Shown here: positions 28,401 to 40,959 of the stretch, piece by piece | How positions within the stretch are numbered: the stretch's first letter is position 1 | Layout: every line of letters begins with the position of its first letter | Source of the DNA: Nautilus pompilius | Lineage: Eukaryota; Mollusca; Cephalopoda; Nautilida; Nautilidae | Reading direction: 5' to 3' | Assembly: GCA_018389105.1 (NCBI GenBank) | Contig: JACATO010000626.1 | Coordinates: forward strand, 868,001-932,000 | DNA: 64,000 nt | Translations under genes and position numbers: made by a program | Notes under the pieces: generated by a model | Told to the model about the DNA's origin: nothing | What the model saw: the letters and a program-made list of their open reading frames with translations, nothing else | Database searches by the model: none

Positions 28401-30814
28401 TTAGACTGAAAAATACATTCCATTAAAAAGGAGTCAGAGCAGAGGAATTCTTGAAATTAAAACCAGCCAGACTGAAGCTCTGTTGAACGAGCTGCCAGCC
28501 TCTTCCTGTTAGTGACAAGAAAATAACCTCCACATTTCACTGGCAGAATCTAAAAAGCTCCATGAATTTCACACTCCATCACAAATGGCTGATAAAGTCT
28601 ACAGATAAGGCAGTAGAGTTGCTGACGTTTGACTCAAGTATGAAAAATAATCTTGCAGCTGCCAAGCTACACTGAGCTCTCAAGTCTGACAAAAGTATTC
28701 ATTAGGTCAGATATTAGAAATAGAAAATAAAATTATCATGGCTCAGTCCTTATGATAGCATCAACGTTAATGCGAGTAATAAAACTGCAGAAAATAAATT
28801 CTCAGCAGGTATGGCAGGCAGTTTCTAATTATCTGATGAATATTGACAAGTCTATGAGCAGAATACTGGGCATTCCTAGATTTCAGTTTGACTGCAAAAT
28901 CAAATTTGAAAATACCTCATTTATACAAGTCAAAATTTAATTTATAGCGAACAACTCAGTTTATATAAAACCTCCAGCTGTCCCAGACCTATTTGGCATC
29001 AGGCAGTGTAATTGCTGACAGTATACTTCGGTTTTATCAGCGGCTTCTCATACGCATAAAATTAAAAAGGCTCAGAAATATGTGTTTTGTAAACAGCTTT
29101 AGTTCACACGTTTTATTCTTACATGTCAAGTATGACTATGCTTGCTTTCAGAAAAATATAATTTTAAAAAATCTGAGCTATATATTAATTATCCATAGAG
29201 GGGCTAGTTAGCTATTTCCCACTACCACCACATTAGAAATAGTAATTTTGCAGTAAATATTTCTATTGTTTGGATAATGCAAGTGCCTAAAGCTGATTTT
29301 GAATCCACAACCTGATGTTTCACCCTACGTTACCATCTACCTACTCCAGCAAATTTTTTTTCTTTCAAATTTTATTTATATTGAAATAAGTTTAAAACAA
29401 TGACTATTTTTCAAGATGAAGTGTAACACACAATGTTCTTGTAACAGAATTTAATACTGCATCCTAATAAAAATTGTTTAGAGAATGCTGATAGGAACCA
29501 AGATGAAAAGTAGCCATTTCCTGTCTCAGATTTTAACAACAATGGAAAGCTTACTTTTGCTGGCTGCTGTTTTACTTTTGATGAATTTTACCTGAAGACT
29601 GTGTGCACATTACCAGCAGTTTCCAGACTGCTACATGAATCAAATTTGCCTTTCTTTACCTTTAATATAGGATGGGATTGCAGAGCTGAACACTCCCTAT
29701 AGGAGCATGAAATTGCTAGTGTCAAACAACAATGGGTCTGCAACAGGATCCACTTCTTAAAGAAAACTCTCTCTGATTTTGTTTTTAGTGTAAGGACTTA
29801 ACACTTTGGTAGCTTGATTACAGCATATTCTACCTATTTCAGGATATTTTACAGCGTTATTAAATTAGTAATTATTTTCTTGTAATTTCATCTTATCACT
29901 TAAAAACAATTTTTTAAAAGTAATAATGAAAAACACATGAGCAGAAGGAAAAAAATAATCAGGGATTGACTTGTTTTTTTTTTTAAAAGAAAATTTGGAA
30001 ATACTTTGACAGCAGCAACTATTACCATAAAATATAAAATTTCTATAGAGATTCAACAGGAACAATGAAATAATACAGTATTTATCAACTTTTCCAAAAG
30101 TAACAATCATCTACTTCATTCTCCTACAATTTGTTAGTAATTTTCACCAATATCCGGTTTGAGGAATTACTCTACATATTATTGGTAGTACAGGGTTATA
30201 GGAATAGTTTATAAAATATTGTTTTAATAAAAGATTCTTTATTCAACACATTTCAAATAAATTCAGAGATTTAAAGAAAAAAGGTTCATTTGGATAAATG
30301 AGGTGGCTTACTGTCAGTGCTGCGCTTAATAGTGACAGCTGACTCTGGACGGTTCACTGTCAGAGCATCCTCTCTCTCTCTCTCTCCACCAAGACTGTTG
30401 CCTACTCTGTAAGCATGCACATTACAGACCCTTATCTAACAACAAGAATCAAACTAAAGCAATTTTGTTACAGAAGAGAAAAACTGTAATTAAAATGATG
30501 AATAATCATTCTTCTTTCGATAACATGAACTAATCCTTTATTTTATAGATTGGGAGAGAATTACATCGTAACTCCTATCCACACCTGTAGACACTAAATC
30601 CACTTTATTAAACAGAGAACTTCTGCATCTACAGAAACTCATTTCAGATAGGGAAACCTAGTTTAAAGTTTAAAAAAATGCGAAAATATAAGGGAAAAAA
30701 AGTTAATCACCAAAAAATCATTTAAAATAACAAAGCTTTTTAGTATAAATGCTACTTAGCAACTCCTAATTACTAGGATTTTAAAGAGATCCAAGGATTT
30801 TCTTAACCAACAAC

Positions 30815-30905
30815 AAAAGCGCAGGAGACGAGGTCACCGAGGACGCACGGCTTAGTTACCTTCCAAGTTTCTGCTGGTTCGGCGAAAACGTTTCTCGCTG
30901 AAAGT
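30815..30905 (-). other. CpG-rich patch with possible small exon
   Basis: This ~90-bp stretch has around ten CpG dinucleotides, unlike the AT-rich and CpG-poor surroundings. On the minus strand a CACTTTCAG acceptor-like string (about 30901-30909) precedes 38 nt that can be read as RETFSPNQQKLG. These are followed by a GAAG|GTAACT donor-like string near 30861. It could be a small exon or a promoter-proximal patch of another minus-strand gene to the left. No protein family is recognised and the exon idea is speculative. Confidence 0.25.
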
Positions 30906-31202
30906 GTATGAATGTGCTTTTGCTGTTATTTAAAGTTACCCATGAGAATAATAATTATGTAGTTACAGAGCCTGTGACTAATTTTTTAACTTTTGCCACA
31001 CAAATCTTCACTGAAATATCCCTCTTTACATCTAAAGAATTATTTTATTGGTGAATCCATGGCAGACAGGGTGTAAACGCACCTTTTTTAAATTATAAAA
31101 AAGTACTGACTGGATAAAACTACTTCTAAAATGATGTGTATTATTCTAGATATCATTTATCTGAATATGCAAAAGTCTACTATACTAATTTTAAAAAAAA
31201 AC

Positions 31203-31203
31203 T

Positions 31204-31235
<32 letters not shown>
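31203..31235. repeat. (CA)n-(TA)n compound microsatellite
   Basis: About eleven CA units pass into five TA units. Confidence 0.93.
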
Positions 31236-34200
31236 AAATCATCAAACAAAGCAATTTTACAAAGCAATTTTAATTCAATAATCACAAATAACCTAAGCTA
31301 TTATATATTTACATCAGCTTACAGATAGAACAAATGTGTAACAACATCATACTGCTCCTATAAGCTTCTATAAATATGTTAAATCTTCACACTGAAGTTA
31401 TGATTGTTATACATATGAAATGTTTTTCTACATTTAAATGATATGAAATATATTTTTTCACATTTAATATGAAATAGAATTTCAAAAACAAAGGCTGGGC
31501 CTACCATCACCGAGAGAGAGAGAGAGAGGAGAACACCCAGAATATAAATGCACTGTTGGCTACATGAATATAAAAAGAAGCTGGACTTCTCACCTACTAA
31601 TTGTCTCCAGAGGTCAACTACTAAGTCCTTGTCTTTAATTTAGTCAAACATTCCCACTCTAAAACATAGTATTATTTTATATATAGTCTTTAACTTTCTG
31701 TTTAATAAGTGTACTGCAAGAAAAACAGAATACATAACAGTGATTTTCATAGTTTGTGAATGAAAAATATTTGCACAGCTACAAAGCTTGTTTTAAATTC
31801 TTGAAAATCACAAAATCTGTTTAAATCCAAAGAACATTTTTAAAAAGACTGAGGCATTTGTATAAATTGTTAAGTTAGGATTATATTCTAGAGTACAGAC
31901 TTAAAAAATACTAAAGTTTTAATTTTTAACAAAAAGTTTAAATAAAATTTACACACAATCTGCCATTTTGACATGGATACAGCAATTAAAAGCAAACAAA
32001 CTAAAAAAGGGACCTCATCATGACTAGGATATTTTAAATCGTGTAAATCTGTATAGGAACTTTGAGCAAATTCAAGCTCCTAATGATGTTCTGTAAATGT
32101 TTACTGTTAAAAACAATAGAGAAATTTTGTTTTTGTTCCAAAATACACTTTTACTAAAGTCATTTTAAGCTGATAAAAATTTTAGCTTGCACCTAGACAA
32201 ATCAGTAGTTCGTTTTCACAGCAGACCTGTAGTAGTAAGGACTGTAGCCACTTCTGGACCTGATATTTATTTCTAAGCACATTCTGGTAATGCCAGATCT
32301 TGCAAATATAAATTACTACTGCATTTTATCTTTCAGTGAAATTAACAATCTTGCATCTACTTTAATGTGTTAATTCTACACAACTATTATTAATGGCATC
32401 ACATAACAAATGATAGATTACATTGTTCCTTTACATAGAATTAAAGAATATTTTGCAATAAATTATCTAAATGAAGTTTAAAAACAACTAAATAAGTTTT
32501 TTTGTTCCTTTATACCCAAGAAAATTTAACTTTAATAACTAACAACCATTCATGTCATCCATCACCTTTCAGTACATAATATCATCATTCAAACAGGAAA
32601 ACTTGCAAATATAAAGCAGTGAAGTCTTGTAATTTCACCTTTTTGTCAGTTTTTGTTAGCTTGACCCTTGCATAGTGATAAGCCTAATTCAGTGTTCTTT
32701 TGTTGTAAGACTATATCATCATTATATGAGATCCGTCTGCTCCTTTTCAACAAGACTGTCATGGCAGCTTGTATAAAGTTTTCTTTGTCAAATCTAAATG
32801 GTTATTAGATATGAATTGACAGCAATAAAATTAAAATCTAAACAATAACAAAACAATTGAGACTAACTACTCTTCGCATTACAACAGTTATCAATCATTG
32901 TTAGGAGCTATTTAAATATAGATGTGCTAAATTCCATATCAATTTCAATATGTAATGAGCTCATTTAAACAGACAATGCACCCTGAACTTGTAATTACAT
33001 TATTTTAATAAGATTAAGTTAGAGCTATTCAGATTTCTGATACTAAATGTTAGTCAACAACTATTTGAAAAGATATTACTACTTGTTTCTAAATCAGAAA
33101 TTATTTTTCTTCTCCTAGTTAAAGCAGCAGCATGGCGATACCTAGGACAGCGCTGTTTATTTTTTAATACTGCAAAAAATGTAAAAAAATTTTTAAATTA
33201 CATTTAAAATGAATGAAAATTGTATATAGCAATTAAATAGTTTAGCAGCCCTTTATATATGCAAACATCAACAAGTGACTAATGACAGTTTTTTTGTCAT
33301 GCATACTTGAGTCTGCCAACTTAAAACATTTGAAATATTTTAAGAACTATTCTTTAAGTATTTTGAAAACATATTTATGAATCTCAAGTCCATATCATTT
33401 TATTCTTCTCAATGTTGCATCTTCAGTGTAAACTATCTTACCCATAAATGCATTATTTTAATAGAGGAAGAGAAAAACCTACATACCTGACAAACACTTT
33501 AATCAATCTAAATTTTAGCTAATTTTCCATCGCGTTTACAAAGACCTCAGATTATCACCAAAAAAAGGATTAAGGGAGATAACTCTGAAATTCAAAAGAG
33601 TGACTCTTACTCATAGCTGACTTCTGTAAACTTCATGTCACTTTAGGTGCAATATTTTCCTGAAAAAATAATTTCATGTCTTTAAAAGTAAAACAGCAAA
33701 ATCTATCAAAACAAAAGTTTCAGCAGCAACACTACTAATTAGACTATTTAAAGATGTCAAATAACAAACTAACTTTTAATCGGAATAAAAACTGTCAGAA
33801 AGTTAAAATAAGCTAAACCAAGAGATACGTTTGGTTTAAAGGAAATCAAGGCAGTGGCAAAAGCAGTCAAGCAGTACTTTAGTAAGTTTAATACATTCAC
33901 ATTAAAATTTTTTTTTACTGTTCTCTTCTTAAAAAAAAAATTTTCCCTTAAAACCCTTATTGGTCACTAAAACACAAAAGAAAATCACATTCAAATTCTA
34001 CGTTGTTATGGTTTAAAGTGTGCATGCAAGGTTCTTAAGGCTAAACTACATTTTTCCATTGATGTTTAAACTTAAAACTAGAGACAAAAAATACTTGCTT
34101 CTGAAAAATTTAAGCCCCTTTTATCTGTAAAAAAAAAAGAAGGGACATCCTCCATATTACAAGAAATCTATTCCTCTAGTTTAGAGAGTCTTCTAAGAAC

Positions 34201-34591
34201 AAACCTTTGCCAAACCAGTCAGCCACTTAAGCAGTTTTTCTGAGTTCTCATCATTAAACAACAAACTTTTAGTGCACTTTCCTTTACCAGGTTTTTTTAA
34301 AATAAATTGTTATAATTTTCAAGCCCAATGTGTTAGTGAGAGGGAGATAAAAATATGTATAAATTTGAGGATTTCTAAAGATTGATGAAGTATCTATACT
34401 CAAATTTTATAGTGTGTCTTGGCCAACTTCAGATAAAAATCTCTCACTAAAATGCTAACAATTCATTTTAACCTTTGTCCAGTTGTCTTAACCATCTGAT
34501 GGAACATGTACGAAATCTTCCATAATCTTTTACACATCTTCACTGTTAAGTAACATGGTTTCCTTCTTGCCAGAATAGTGTGCACATATAG

Positions 34592-35093
34592 AATAATTCC
34601 AGCAGCTAGACACCCTCCCCTTCACCATCAGAGCTACACGATAGTTACAGGTAAATAATTCCAGCAGCTAGACACCCTCCCTCACCTTCAGAGTTACACA
34701 ATAGTTACAGGTAAATAATTCCAGCAGCTAGACACCCTCCCTCACCTTCAGAGCTACACCATAGTTACAGGTAAATAATTCCAGCAGCTAGACACCCTCC
34801 CTCACCTTCAGAACTACACCATAATTACAGGTAAATAATTCCAGCAGCTAGACACCCTCCCTCACCTTCAGAGCTACACCATAGTTACAGATAAATAATT
34901 CCAGCAGCTAGACACCCTCCCTCACCTTCAGAGCTACACCATAGTTACAAGTAAATAATTCCAGCAGCTAGACACCAGCCCTCACCTTCAGAGCTACACG
35001 CTAGTTACAGGTAAATAATTCCAGCAGCTAGACACCAGCCCTCACTTCAGAGCTACACGCTAGTTACAGGTAAATAATTCCAGCAGCTAGACA
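34592..35093. repeat. 60-bp minisatellite, eight full units plus a partial
   Basis: Units start at 34592, 34654, 34714, 34774, 34834, 34894, 34954, 35014 and 35073 (partial). Each begins AATAATTCCAGCAGCTAGAC and continues with a C/T-rich segment ending CACCTTCAG, then AGCTACACCATAGTTACAGGTA or a close variant. Spacing is 62, then 60 six times, then 59. Units differ by a few substitutions. Two neighbouring units near the right end share CACCAGCC in place of CACCCTCC, suggesting recent unit duplication. There is no long unique spacer, so it is not a CRISPR array. Confidence 0.97.
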
Positions 35094-38000
35094 GTCCCCA
35101 CAACTTCAAACCAACAAAATTCAACTACACAGTTCTTATTTTGGAGATTTATGATATTTTTTATTTAGGATTAAAACCTAAATGTTATTACTGTTTAAAA
35201 TTTTAAGATTGTTCATAGAGATTTTAGAAAAAAAGTGTTTAAGACATGGCAAAGCAGTTCTGTCTCCCTAAATTGTACAGGTAGAGTTGTTGTTCAAAAT
35301 GGCACAGGACACAACTAAATTTTATATGGCTTTCCACTACTACTGAAATGAATGAGTTACAAAAGTTAAATTTCAAAAAGCTGTTGTACTGGTTTTTTTT
35401 TTTGTCAAATTTTCTTGATACAGTTAAGATTATCTTAGAAAGTTTAAATTTAAAGCTTTATTTAAATAATTTTTAGATAAATTTTCACATTGTAAAGATG
35501 GTGGTCATCTCACTGTCTGCTAATTTTTATTGTGGAGATTACATTTTATACATCATTAATTATATTTTTTACAATTGTGAGCATTAAGTAAGATCTGCTA
35601 TTGCCAATGTAGTACCAAAAGTTTGGGTACTGGCTGGTGAAAGTTACCCATCACCATCACACACACACATGCACAGTGTTGTGGTCTTGTTATATATACA
35701 GCTAAAATTAGCAACATATACAAAAAACATTTTTCAATATAAGCAAATGAATTTTTATGATTTGTATAGATATTATAATTGTGGAATGTCAGCTGATTCC
35801 ATGATGCCAACCACTCTCAATAACAAAGCATAAAAAAAACTTGGAATGCTAAGAACTGACTTTCTAAACTGATGTGACCAGGAAATTCAAATCATCATGA
35901 ATAGGCTCCGGTAGAGGCTCAGTAAAGGAGGTGGGGGCAAACCATCAACGATGATGATGACGACAACTGCTACCTCACAGTTAATCATCACATAACCAGT
36001 GAGAAGCATTATGCAGATTTATTTGAGATCCATGCCCACAAGCCCACAAAGCAACCAATTAAGAGCCAGCTAGGAATCAGCTTATGTACAATACGCCAAG
36101 CAGTACAGTTGATGAAACTGCTACAAATAAAGAGAAGTGTTGTGTGTAGTGGTCAATGAAACAAAAGTATTTTGCTAATGTTATAGATTAACATGATTGG
36201 TAAAAAATATTTTTGGATGTAAAATATTTTAATCGATCTCCAATTTTACTACATAACATGCTCAAACAGTGTTCTAAGCAATTTAACAATTGTGTCATTA
36301 ATTCCACTAACCGTCCATGTTTTATCCAAACAGCAGTAGAAAACTCATCCAGATGTTGTACAGTGTGGTACCAAATACTTAGGTTTGCATCAGGATTATT
36401 GGCTTCCAGAGAGAATACTAAGCTTGAGGTTCAGCTCAGGTCATGCCAAATTGATTTACAACTTCTCTAAGCTACTAACAAATAACAACAACAATAAAAT
36501 ATTAAAAGTAAAATGATGTTTTGTTTGTTTTTACCATTAAATGCTTCATTTTTCTCATCAATCTTATTTTACATAACCAAAAAAATCTCACTTTCATGCA
36601 AAATCATTAAATTTAATGTTTTGATATTAGACAAAAAACCTTTACTTATTATATTTCATGTGTCCAACATGTTGGTCAACCAATAATCCACAAATATTTC
36701 AAAATTAACTATTTTGTTGAGGTTAATCCTTGAATAAGTAAAAAATAATGTATTTGTGCATTCTGCTTTTAGTTTGATATTAATGAGTTAAGATTTTATG
36801 CATTCAAGGATAACTAGAACATATAAAGTTATCAAACAGCAGCATCACCTTCAGAACAAACTCATCAATCTGTGAATTACAAACGCATTAAACCAGATTA
36901 TGGTAATTTCTCTTCATGGTTGCCTCATTCTCCAAAAAAAAAAAAGAGGGGGAGACTAGATTAAAAAAAACAATGATTTGAATTTTTTTTAAGGTACCAC
37001 ATTTACCAGGAAAAAGACACAATAGAAAATTATAAACAGCAAATTTTATAACACTAAAATCTATATAATTCAAAGAAAAATTGGCACTTTATATCCTATG
37101 AGAATTTTTGAGGTTTAGAAATCAAACTGTCAAATTCCAACAATCATTGTAACTTTTTGATTAAACCTTGTCCTCATTGCATTGCTATATTTTCCTTTGA
37201 TTTCTAGAAACAACAGGTGAGATATATAGATCATCTTTCACAAGACTAAAACAGGATTACTAGATTGCCAAAAAAAATGAATGAATGAATGAATGTGACA
37301 ATATTAATCAATGACCAGCAGCTAAGAAAACAACACACAGTCAACACCATGAGAACATTTTAGAATGTTTCCCTTTGGATGTGATCTCATTCCAGGCAAA
37401 AATTTCATCATTACAGAGCAGCATAACAGTAACAAATATTTAGAAATACATATGAAGAATTTTAAAAAAGTGATCAAGATCATTATACCATCTTTGCAAA
37501 ATAATGATTCTTTCTTAGATCATAGCTGTTTTTTTTTAGGATAATTTGCAACAGAGATAAAAAATAAAAATTCAGGAGAGCTGTTTAATCCAACCATTAA
37601 CCTTTCAGAGTTAACCTCAAAAACTAACTTCTATCACATTTGTTTTGTTTTCTGATTATATAACTAGTTTTTTTTTTAAATTAATACATTTGTTCAATTA
37701 CTTGAAATACAAATTTAACCATAGTGAAATTGTTTTTATCTTTCTTAAAAAAAAATACTAATCAAGCACAAAAAATTCATTAAGTTATCATCATATATAC
37801 TTGAATATTCTGTCAGATGAATAAAGTTCTTTTTTTAAATAAATCCTAGAAGCTTTGCATTAAAAAATCTCATTTGACTGGTGCTTACACTGTGCTAGAA
37901 AAAATGGCCCCAACTCTGTCTTACGCTAAATAAACGAATAATCGGTAATTATGGCTGCTTTGTGCATTAAATACTCAAAACAACTTATCTAGGTACTGTC

Positions 38001-39088
38001 AAACCAGGCTGTGTGTTTTTACACCCAACAGGGTTATACTACTCTCAGCATGAAACACCCACCATCAAGTTCTAGAAAGTTTTCAACAAATGCCAAAAAT
38101 TGATTTACTGCAAACAATGGCACCGAGAATTTCACTGCGTGCAATTTCTCTTTTTTTTCAGTCCACTTAAAAATTTCATAATAGAGAAAGCTCCACCGAC
38201 TTGGTGTCTGTTACCACTCCGAAGTTTGGTGGTTTACTATCAAAGCCAACTAAGACTGAGCACACCTGACAAATGCGTGCTTTATTCCGAACACTGAATT
38301 TAAAACAAGTTCAATGATGAGTTATTATTTCTACAAATAAACCGTATTCATGATTTTGTAAATGCTTGAATTTTGTTGTTTGTAAACAGTAAGAATACAT
38401 TTTTAAAGAATTCTTTTGTTTTAAATAATGTGGATTTAACTCTTATTCTGACATCTGGTGGGTGATGAATCTAATGACAAGAAAGGTATTCAAGTATATA
38501 CGATACTTCAATGAAACAGCATTCTAGTCATTTAGTCAAAGCATACATAAAAATACGTACAGTGTAACCACAAGAAAATGAATGAAAATGCTAAAAAAAA
38601 GATAAAATGAATAAAAAAAAACACCAACCACATACAGAATATCTTTTGTTTTAAACTTTCTATTTTTAACCCTAGCAGCCTCTTTCTTATTCACAAATAT
38701 ATGCCCAAAAAATGGCTAACGTGTGAAAAATCTGAAAACTTTGTCCGACATTGCACATACCTTTTTCATTAAATGAATCAAATGCTTGTTTTTTTTGTTG
38801 TTTTTCAATAAATATTTAAATTCAAATTAACTTTATTCAATTTTTTCTTACTTACTACATACTGAAAATAGACTATTTATTACAATGCAATATTTGGACA
38901 TGGATGTTTTTGTAAATTAGTTTTACTGTTATGTTTTATCTTCTATGTAAAAAATAGTCTGCAGTCAGGTATTCACCAGATAAAAGTATACAATTCATAA
39001 AGTTAAGGTCACAAAAGGTTTTCCAATAATAAAGTAAAAATTATTCTCAATATCCAGTCTTCATTTAGCAAAATAAGAAAACTTAGTA
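35094..39088. other. Non-coding stretch left of the zinc-finger gene
   Basis: No gene seen. It includes a short (AATG)n run at 37278-37298. The right-hand part lies within plausible 3' UTR distance of the minus-strand zinc-finger gene. TTTATT near 38826 is a second possible AATAAA on that strand. Confidence 0.4.
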
Positions 39089-39462
39089 CAGTAGAAACTC
39101 GTTTACCCGACATCTATTCATCTGACACTCCGGGTTGTCCAAATGGCCTCTGTCAGTCATGTGCAAGAATGCTGGAATGTGTATTTAACTCAGAAAATGC
39201 CATTCCATTTTAGCTACAGAAAAGGGTCACATCCAGAGAACACTGAGCTTTTCTAATGTAAAGTCCATGAGCAACCAAAAAAATAAGTGTTTGGCTATAT
39301 CCATCAGGGCCCTGGATAAATTGGATAATTCTACTTTATTTTAACTATACTGCAAACTTTACTGCACAGACAGCATTTTTGCAGACAAAGATGCTCATAG
39401 CTGGATTTTGTAAATAGGGAAATAACTGAAGGATTGGTCAGTTGATAAGAGAGTTTCTACTG
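39089..39462. mobile_element. pogo/Tigger-type MITE
   Basis: The 374-bp unit begins CAGTAGAAACTC and ends with its exact 12-bp reverse complement (39451-39462). Beyond that the ends stay partly complementary: CGTTTACCCGAC on the left, TCTTATCAACTG on the right read inwards. It is preceded by TA (39087-39088) and followed by AA, an eroded TA duplication. Ends starting CAGT and carrying ACTCG-TTA-CCGAC-like text are typical of the Tigger group. The interior has no coding capacity. The unit lies ~370 bp downstream of the zinc-finger stop codon, in the presumptive 3' UTR. Confidence 0.75.
39335..39340 (-). terminator. Candidate polyadenylation signal AATAAA inside the MITE
   Basis: On the minus strand this is the first canonical AATAAA after the zinc-finger stop codon at 39829. 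I found neither AATAAA nor ATTAAA between 39463 and 39828. A weaker CATAAA variant lies at 39787-39782. Whether it is used cannot be told from sequence. Confidence 0.35.
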
Positions 39463-39828
39463 AATCAAGAAAGATTTTCTAGGTCATGTAGTTCAGAAAA
39501 TAGGGGGGGTGGAAGTAAAAGACAATGTTCAAAGATCACATATAATATGATTTTAAAATCACTGCTGGCAATAATAAAAAGAAAATGAAGGAAAAAAACA
39601 GAAAACAAATAAGAATGGATGTAATGACAAACTTCTCCGCACACCTTTCACAATTAATTTTCCAGCATATATGTGGTGTTTCTTTTTAAAATAGATGATA
39701 TTATGACTGGTCTTTTTAGTAAAAAGAATGTTTTGTATTATAAGGCATATGTAATGACAGAGGGTCTTCAAGCCCATATAATTTATGCCTCCTTAGTCAG
39801 TAATTTTGAATTAATGTACTTTTTTCAT

Positions 39829-40560
39829 TCATGGTCTTAATGGAGTAAAGTTCAGCGTATGTGCCATGTTTTGATTGCCAGAAAGTATTCGGGGCTGAAT
39901 CGATGGCACCATGCCACTAGCAGCAATACTACCCACGGGAGGCAGAGGGGACATGTGTTGTCTGATGGAGTTTTCAGAATCATAGTACACTTTATAACTA
40001 CTGCCAGAGGCTTGTGTGCTGGGAAGTTCTGACATCAAATGTTGATGCTGAATAGTACTAATAAACGCTCCACCTTGTGGGGTCAAGCCAAGAGCCTGTG
40101 GGAATGTTCTTATCTCACTGCCATTCCCATCTCCATACTGACTGGACTGCTGAGGAGTCTGGCTAGATGATGTAGCTGTACAACCCTCTGTATTGTTATT
40201 TATTGATAACTGTGTTGTTGGTGATAAATCTTTAGGGAATTGATTGTATGACACTTCAAACTGTTGTGGATTATCTCTGCCATGTACTGCTGATGAACCT
40301 CCATTTTGCTCTACCTGAAGATTCAATGCCTGCTTATTTGCTTCCTTTCTATCTACTTTGTCTCCAGACATATTAGTAGACAAATCTCTAGGGCCAGTTT
40401 CCTTAGATGTACTTCCACTTTCATTTTCATTCTGTACTCGATGGATGGGAACCATTGTTGGTGAAGTGAACAACTGTGTATTCTTTGTTTTTCTTTTTCT
40501 TTGTCTTGTAGGGGTATCTGATGTTTCAGCGGGCTGAACTGGTTTTATATGTACATGCAT
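39829..40560 (-). CDS. C2H2 zinc-finger protein, terminal coding exon
   Basis: The exon follows a TTTTGCAG acceptor (40568-40561) and encodes 243 residues plus stop. Its first two residues, MH, supply the last histidine of a finger begun in exon 54763-54579, making a standard C-x2-C-x12-H-x4-H finger; the join is phase 0. The basic run RQRKRKTK at residues 19-26 is a likely nuclear localisation signal. Residues 57-61 (PRDLS) and 109-113 (PKDLS) both fit PxDLS, the known docking motif for the CtBP corepressor. The rest is rich in Ser, Gln, Thr and Asn and looks disordered. An upstream ATG at 40590 lies in intron sequence and is not used. The protein is probably a DNA-binding transcription factor with repressor potential; the role is inferred. 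Confidence 0.88.
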   Translation of the reverse strand: MHVHIKPVQPAETSDTPTRQRKRKTKNTQLFTSPTMVPIHRVQNENESGSTSKETGPRDLSTNMSGDKVDRKEANKQALNLQVEQNGGSSAVHGRDNPQQFEVSYNQFPKDLSPTTQLSINNNTEGCTATSSSQTPQQSSQYGDGNGSEIRTFPQALGLTPQGGAFISTIQHQHLMSELPSTQASGSSYKVYYDSENSIRQHMSPLPPVGSIAASGMVPSIQPRILSGNQNMAHTLNFTPLRP

Positions 40561-40599
40561 CTGCAAAACAAAAAGAAAACCTGAAATCAATAATCTTTT

Positions 40600-40610
<11 letters not shown>

Positions 40611-40630
<20 letters not shown>

Positions 40631-40632
40631 TA
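40611..40632. repeat. (TA)n tract at the Tc1 insertion site
   Basis: About eleven TA dinucleotides directly abut the left end of the Tc1 element, consistent with Tc1's preference for TA targets. Confidence 0.9.
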
Positions 40633-40664
40633 CAGCGGTGTGCAAAAGTCTTGCATAAAAATAA
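40633..40664 (+). repeat. Tc1 left terminal inverted repeat
   Basis: Thirty-two bases, the perfect reverse complement of 42221-42252. Confidence 0.97.
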
Positions 40665-40959
40665 TTTTTCCCTCTAAATTAGCTTGCATTTTGTCGAAAG
40701 CAGTTGTTACCAAATCTTGTTCATTAAAGTCTTTCTATATTACTGTTGTGCATCTATTCCAATAATATCGAGCATATTGTTTAATTGTAGGAAAAGTTAT
40801 AATTTTTAGAAAATCATTTGCATCAAATCAACGTGTGCAAAGGTGGTGCATGAAATCTAGACAGCTATCTAATCAATTCAGATTCAATTCCAATTATGCA
40901 GAAAGTGATCAGATCTATCAACAATGAGTAGAATATCCGAAATTCTTGATAAATTATTC

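Larger units (their letters stand above)
21116..34591. other. Non-coding AT-rich stretch
   Basis: No recognisable coding sequence; open frames are short and of low complexity. It contains the microsatellites at 23.2, 25.4 and 31.2 kb, short (CT)n and (GA)n runs at 30370-30386 and 31511-31528, and the CpG-rich patch at 30.8 kb listed separately. Part could be the far 3' flank of the zinc-finger gene on the minus strand, or another gene's introns; the sequence does not decide. Confidence 0.4.

Noticed and set aside
34592-35093. CRISPR-like array of regularly spaced repeats
   Set aside because: The units are directly adjoining ~60-bp repeats without unique spacers, and the DNA is eukaryotic; it is a minisatellite.
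40561-40590. ATG at 40590 as the start of a single-exon gene
   Set aside because: The ten codons before 40560 overlap a clear TTTTGCAG splice acceptor, and MH at 40560 completes the zinc finger of the upstream exon.
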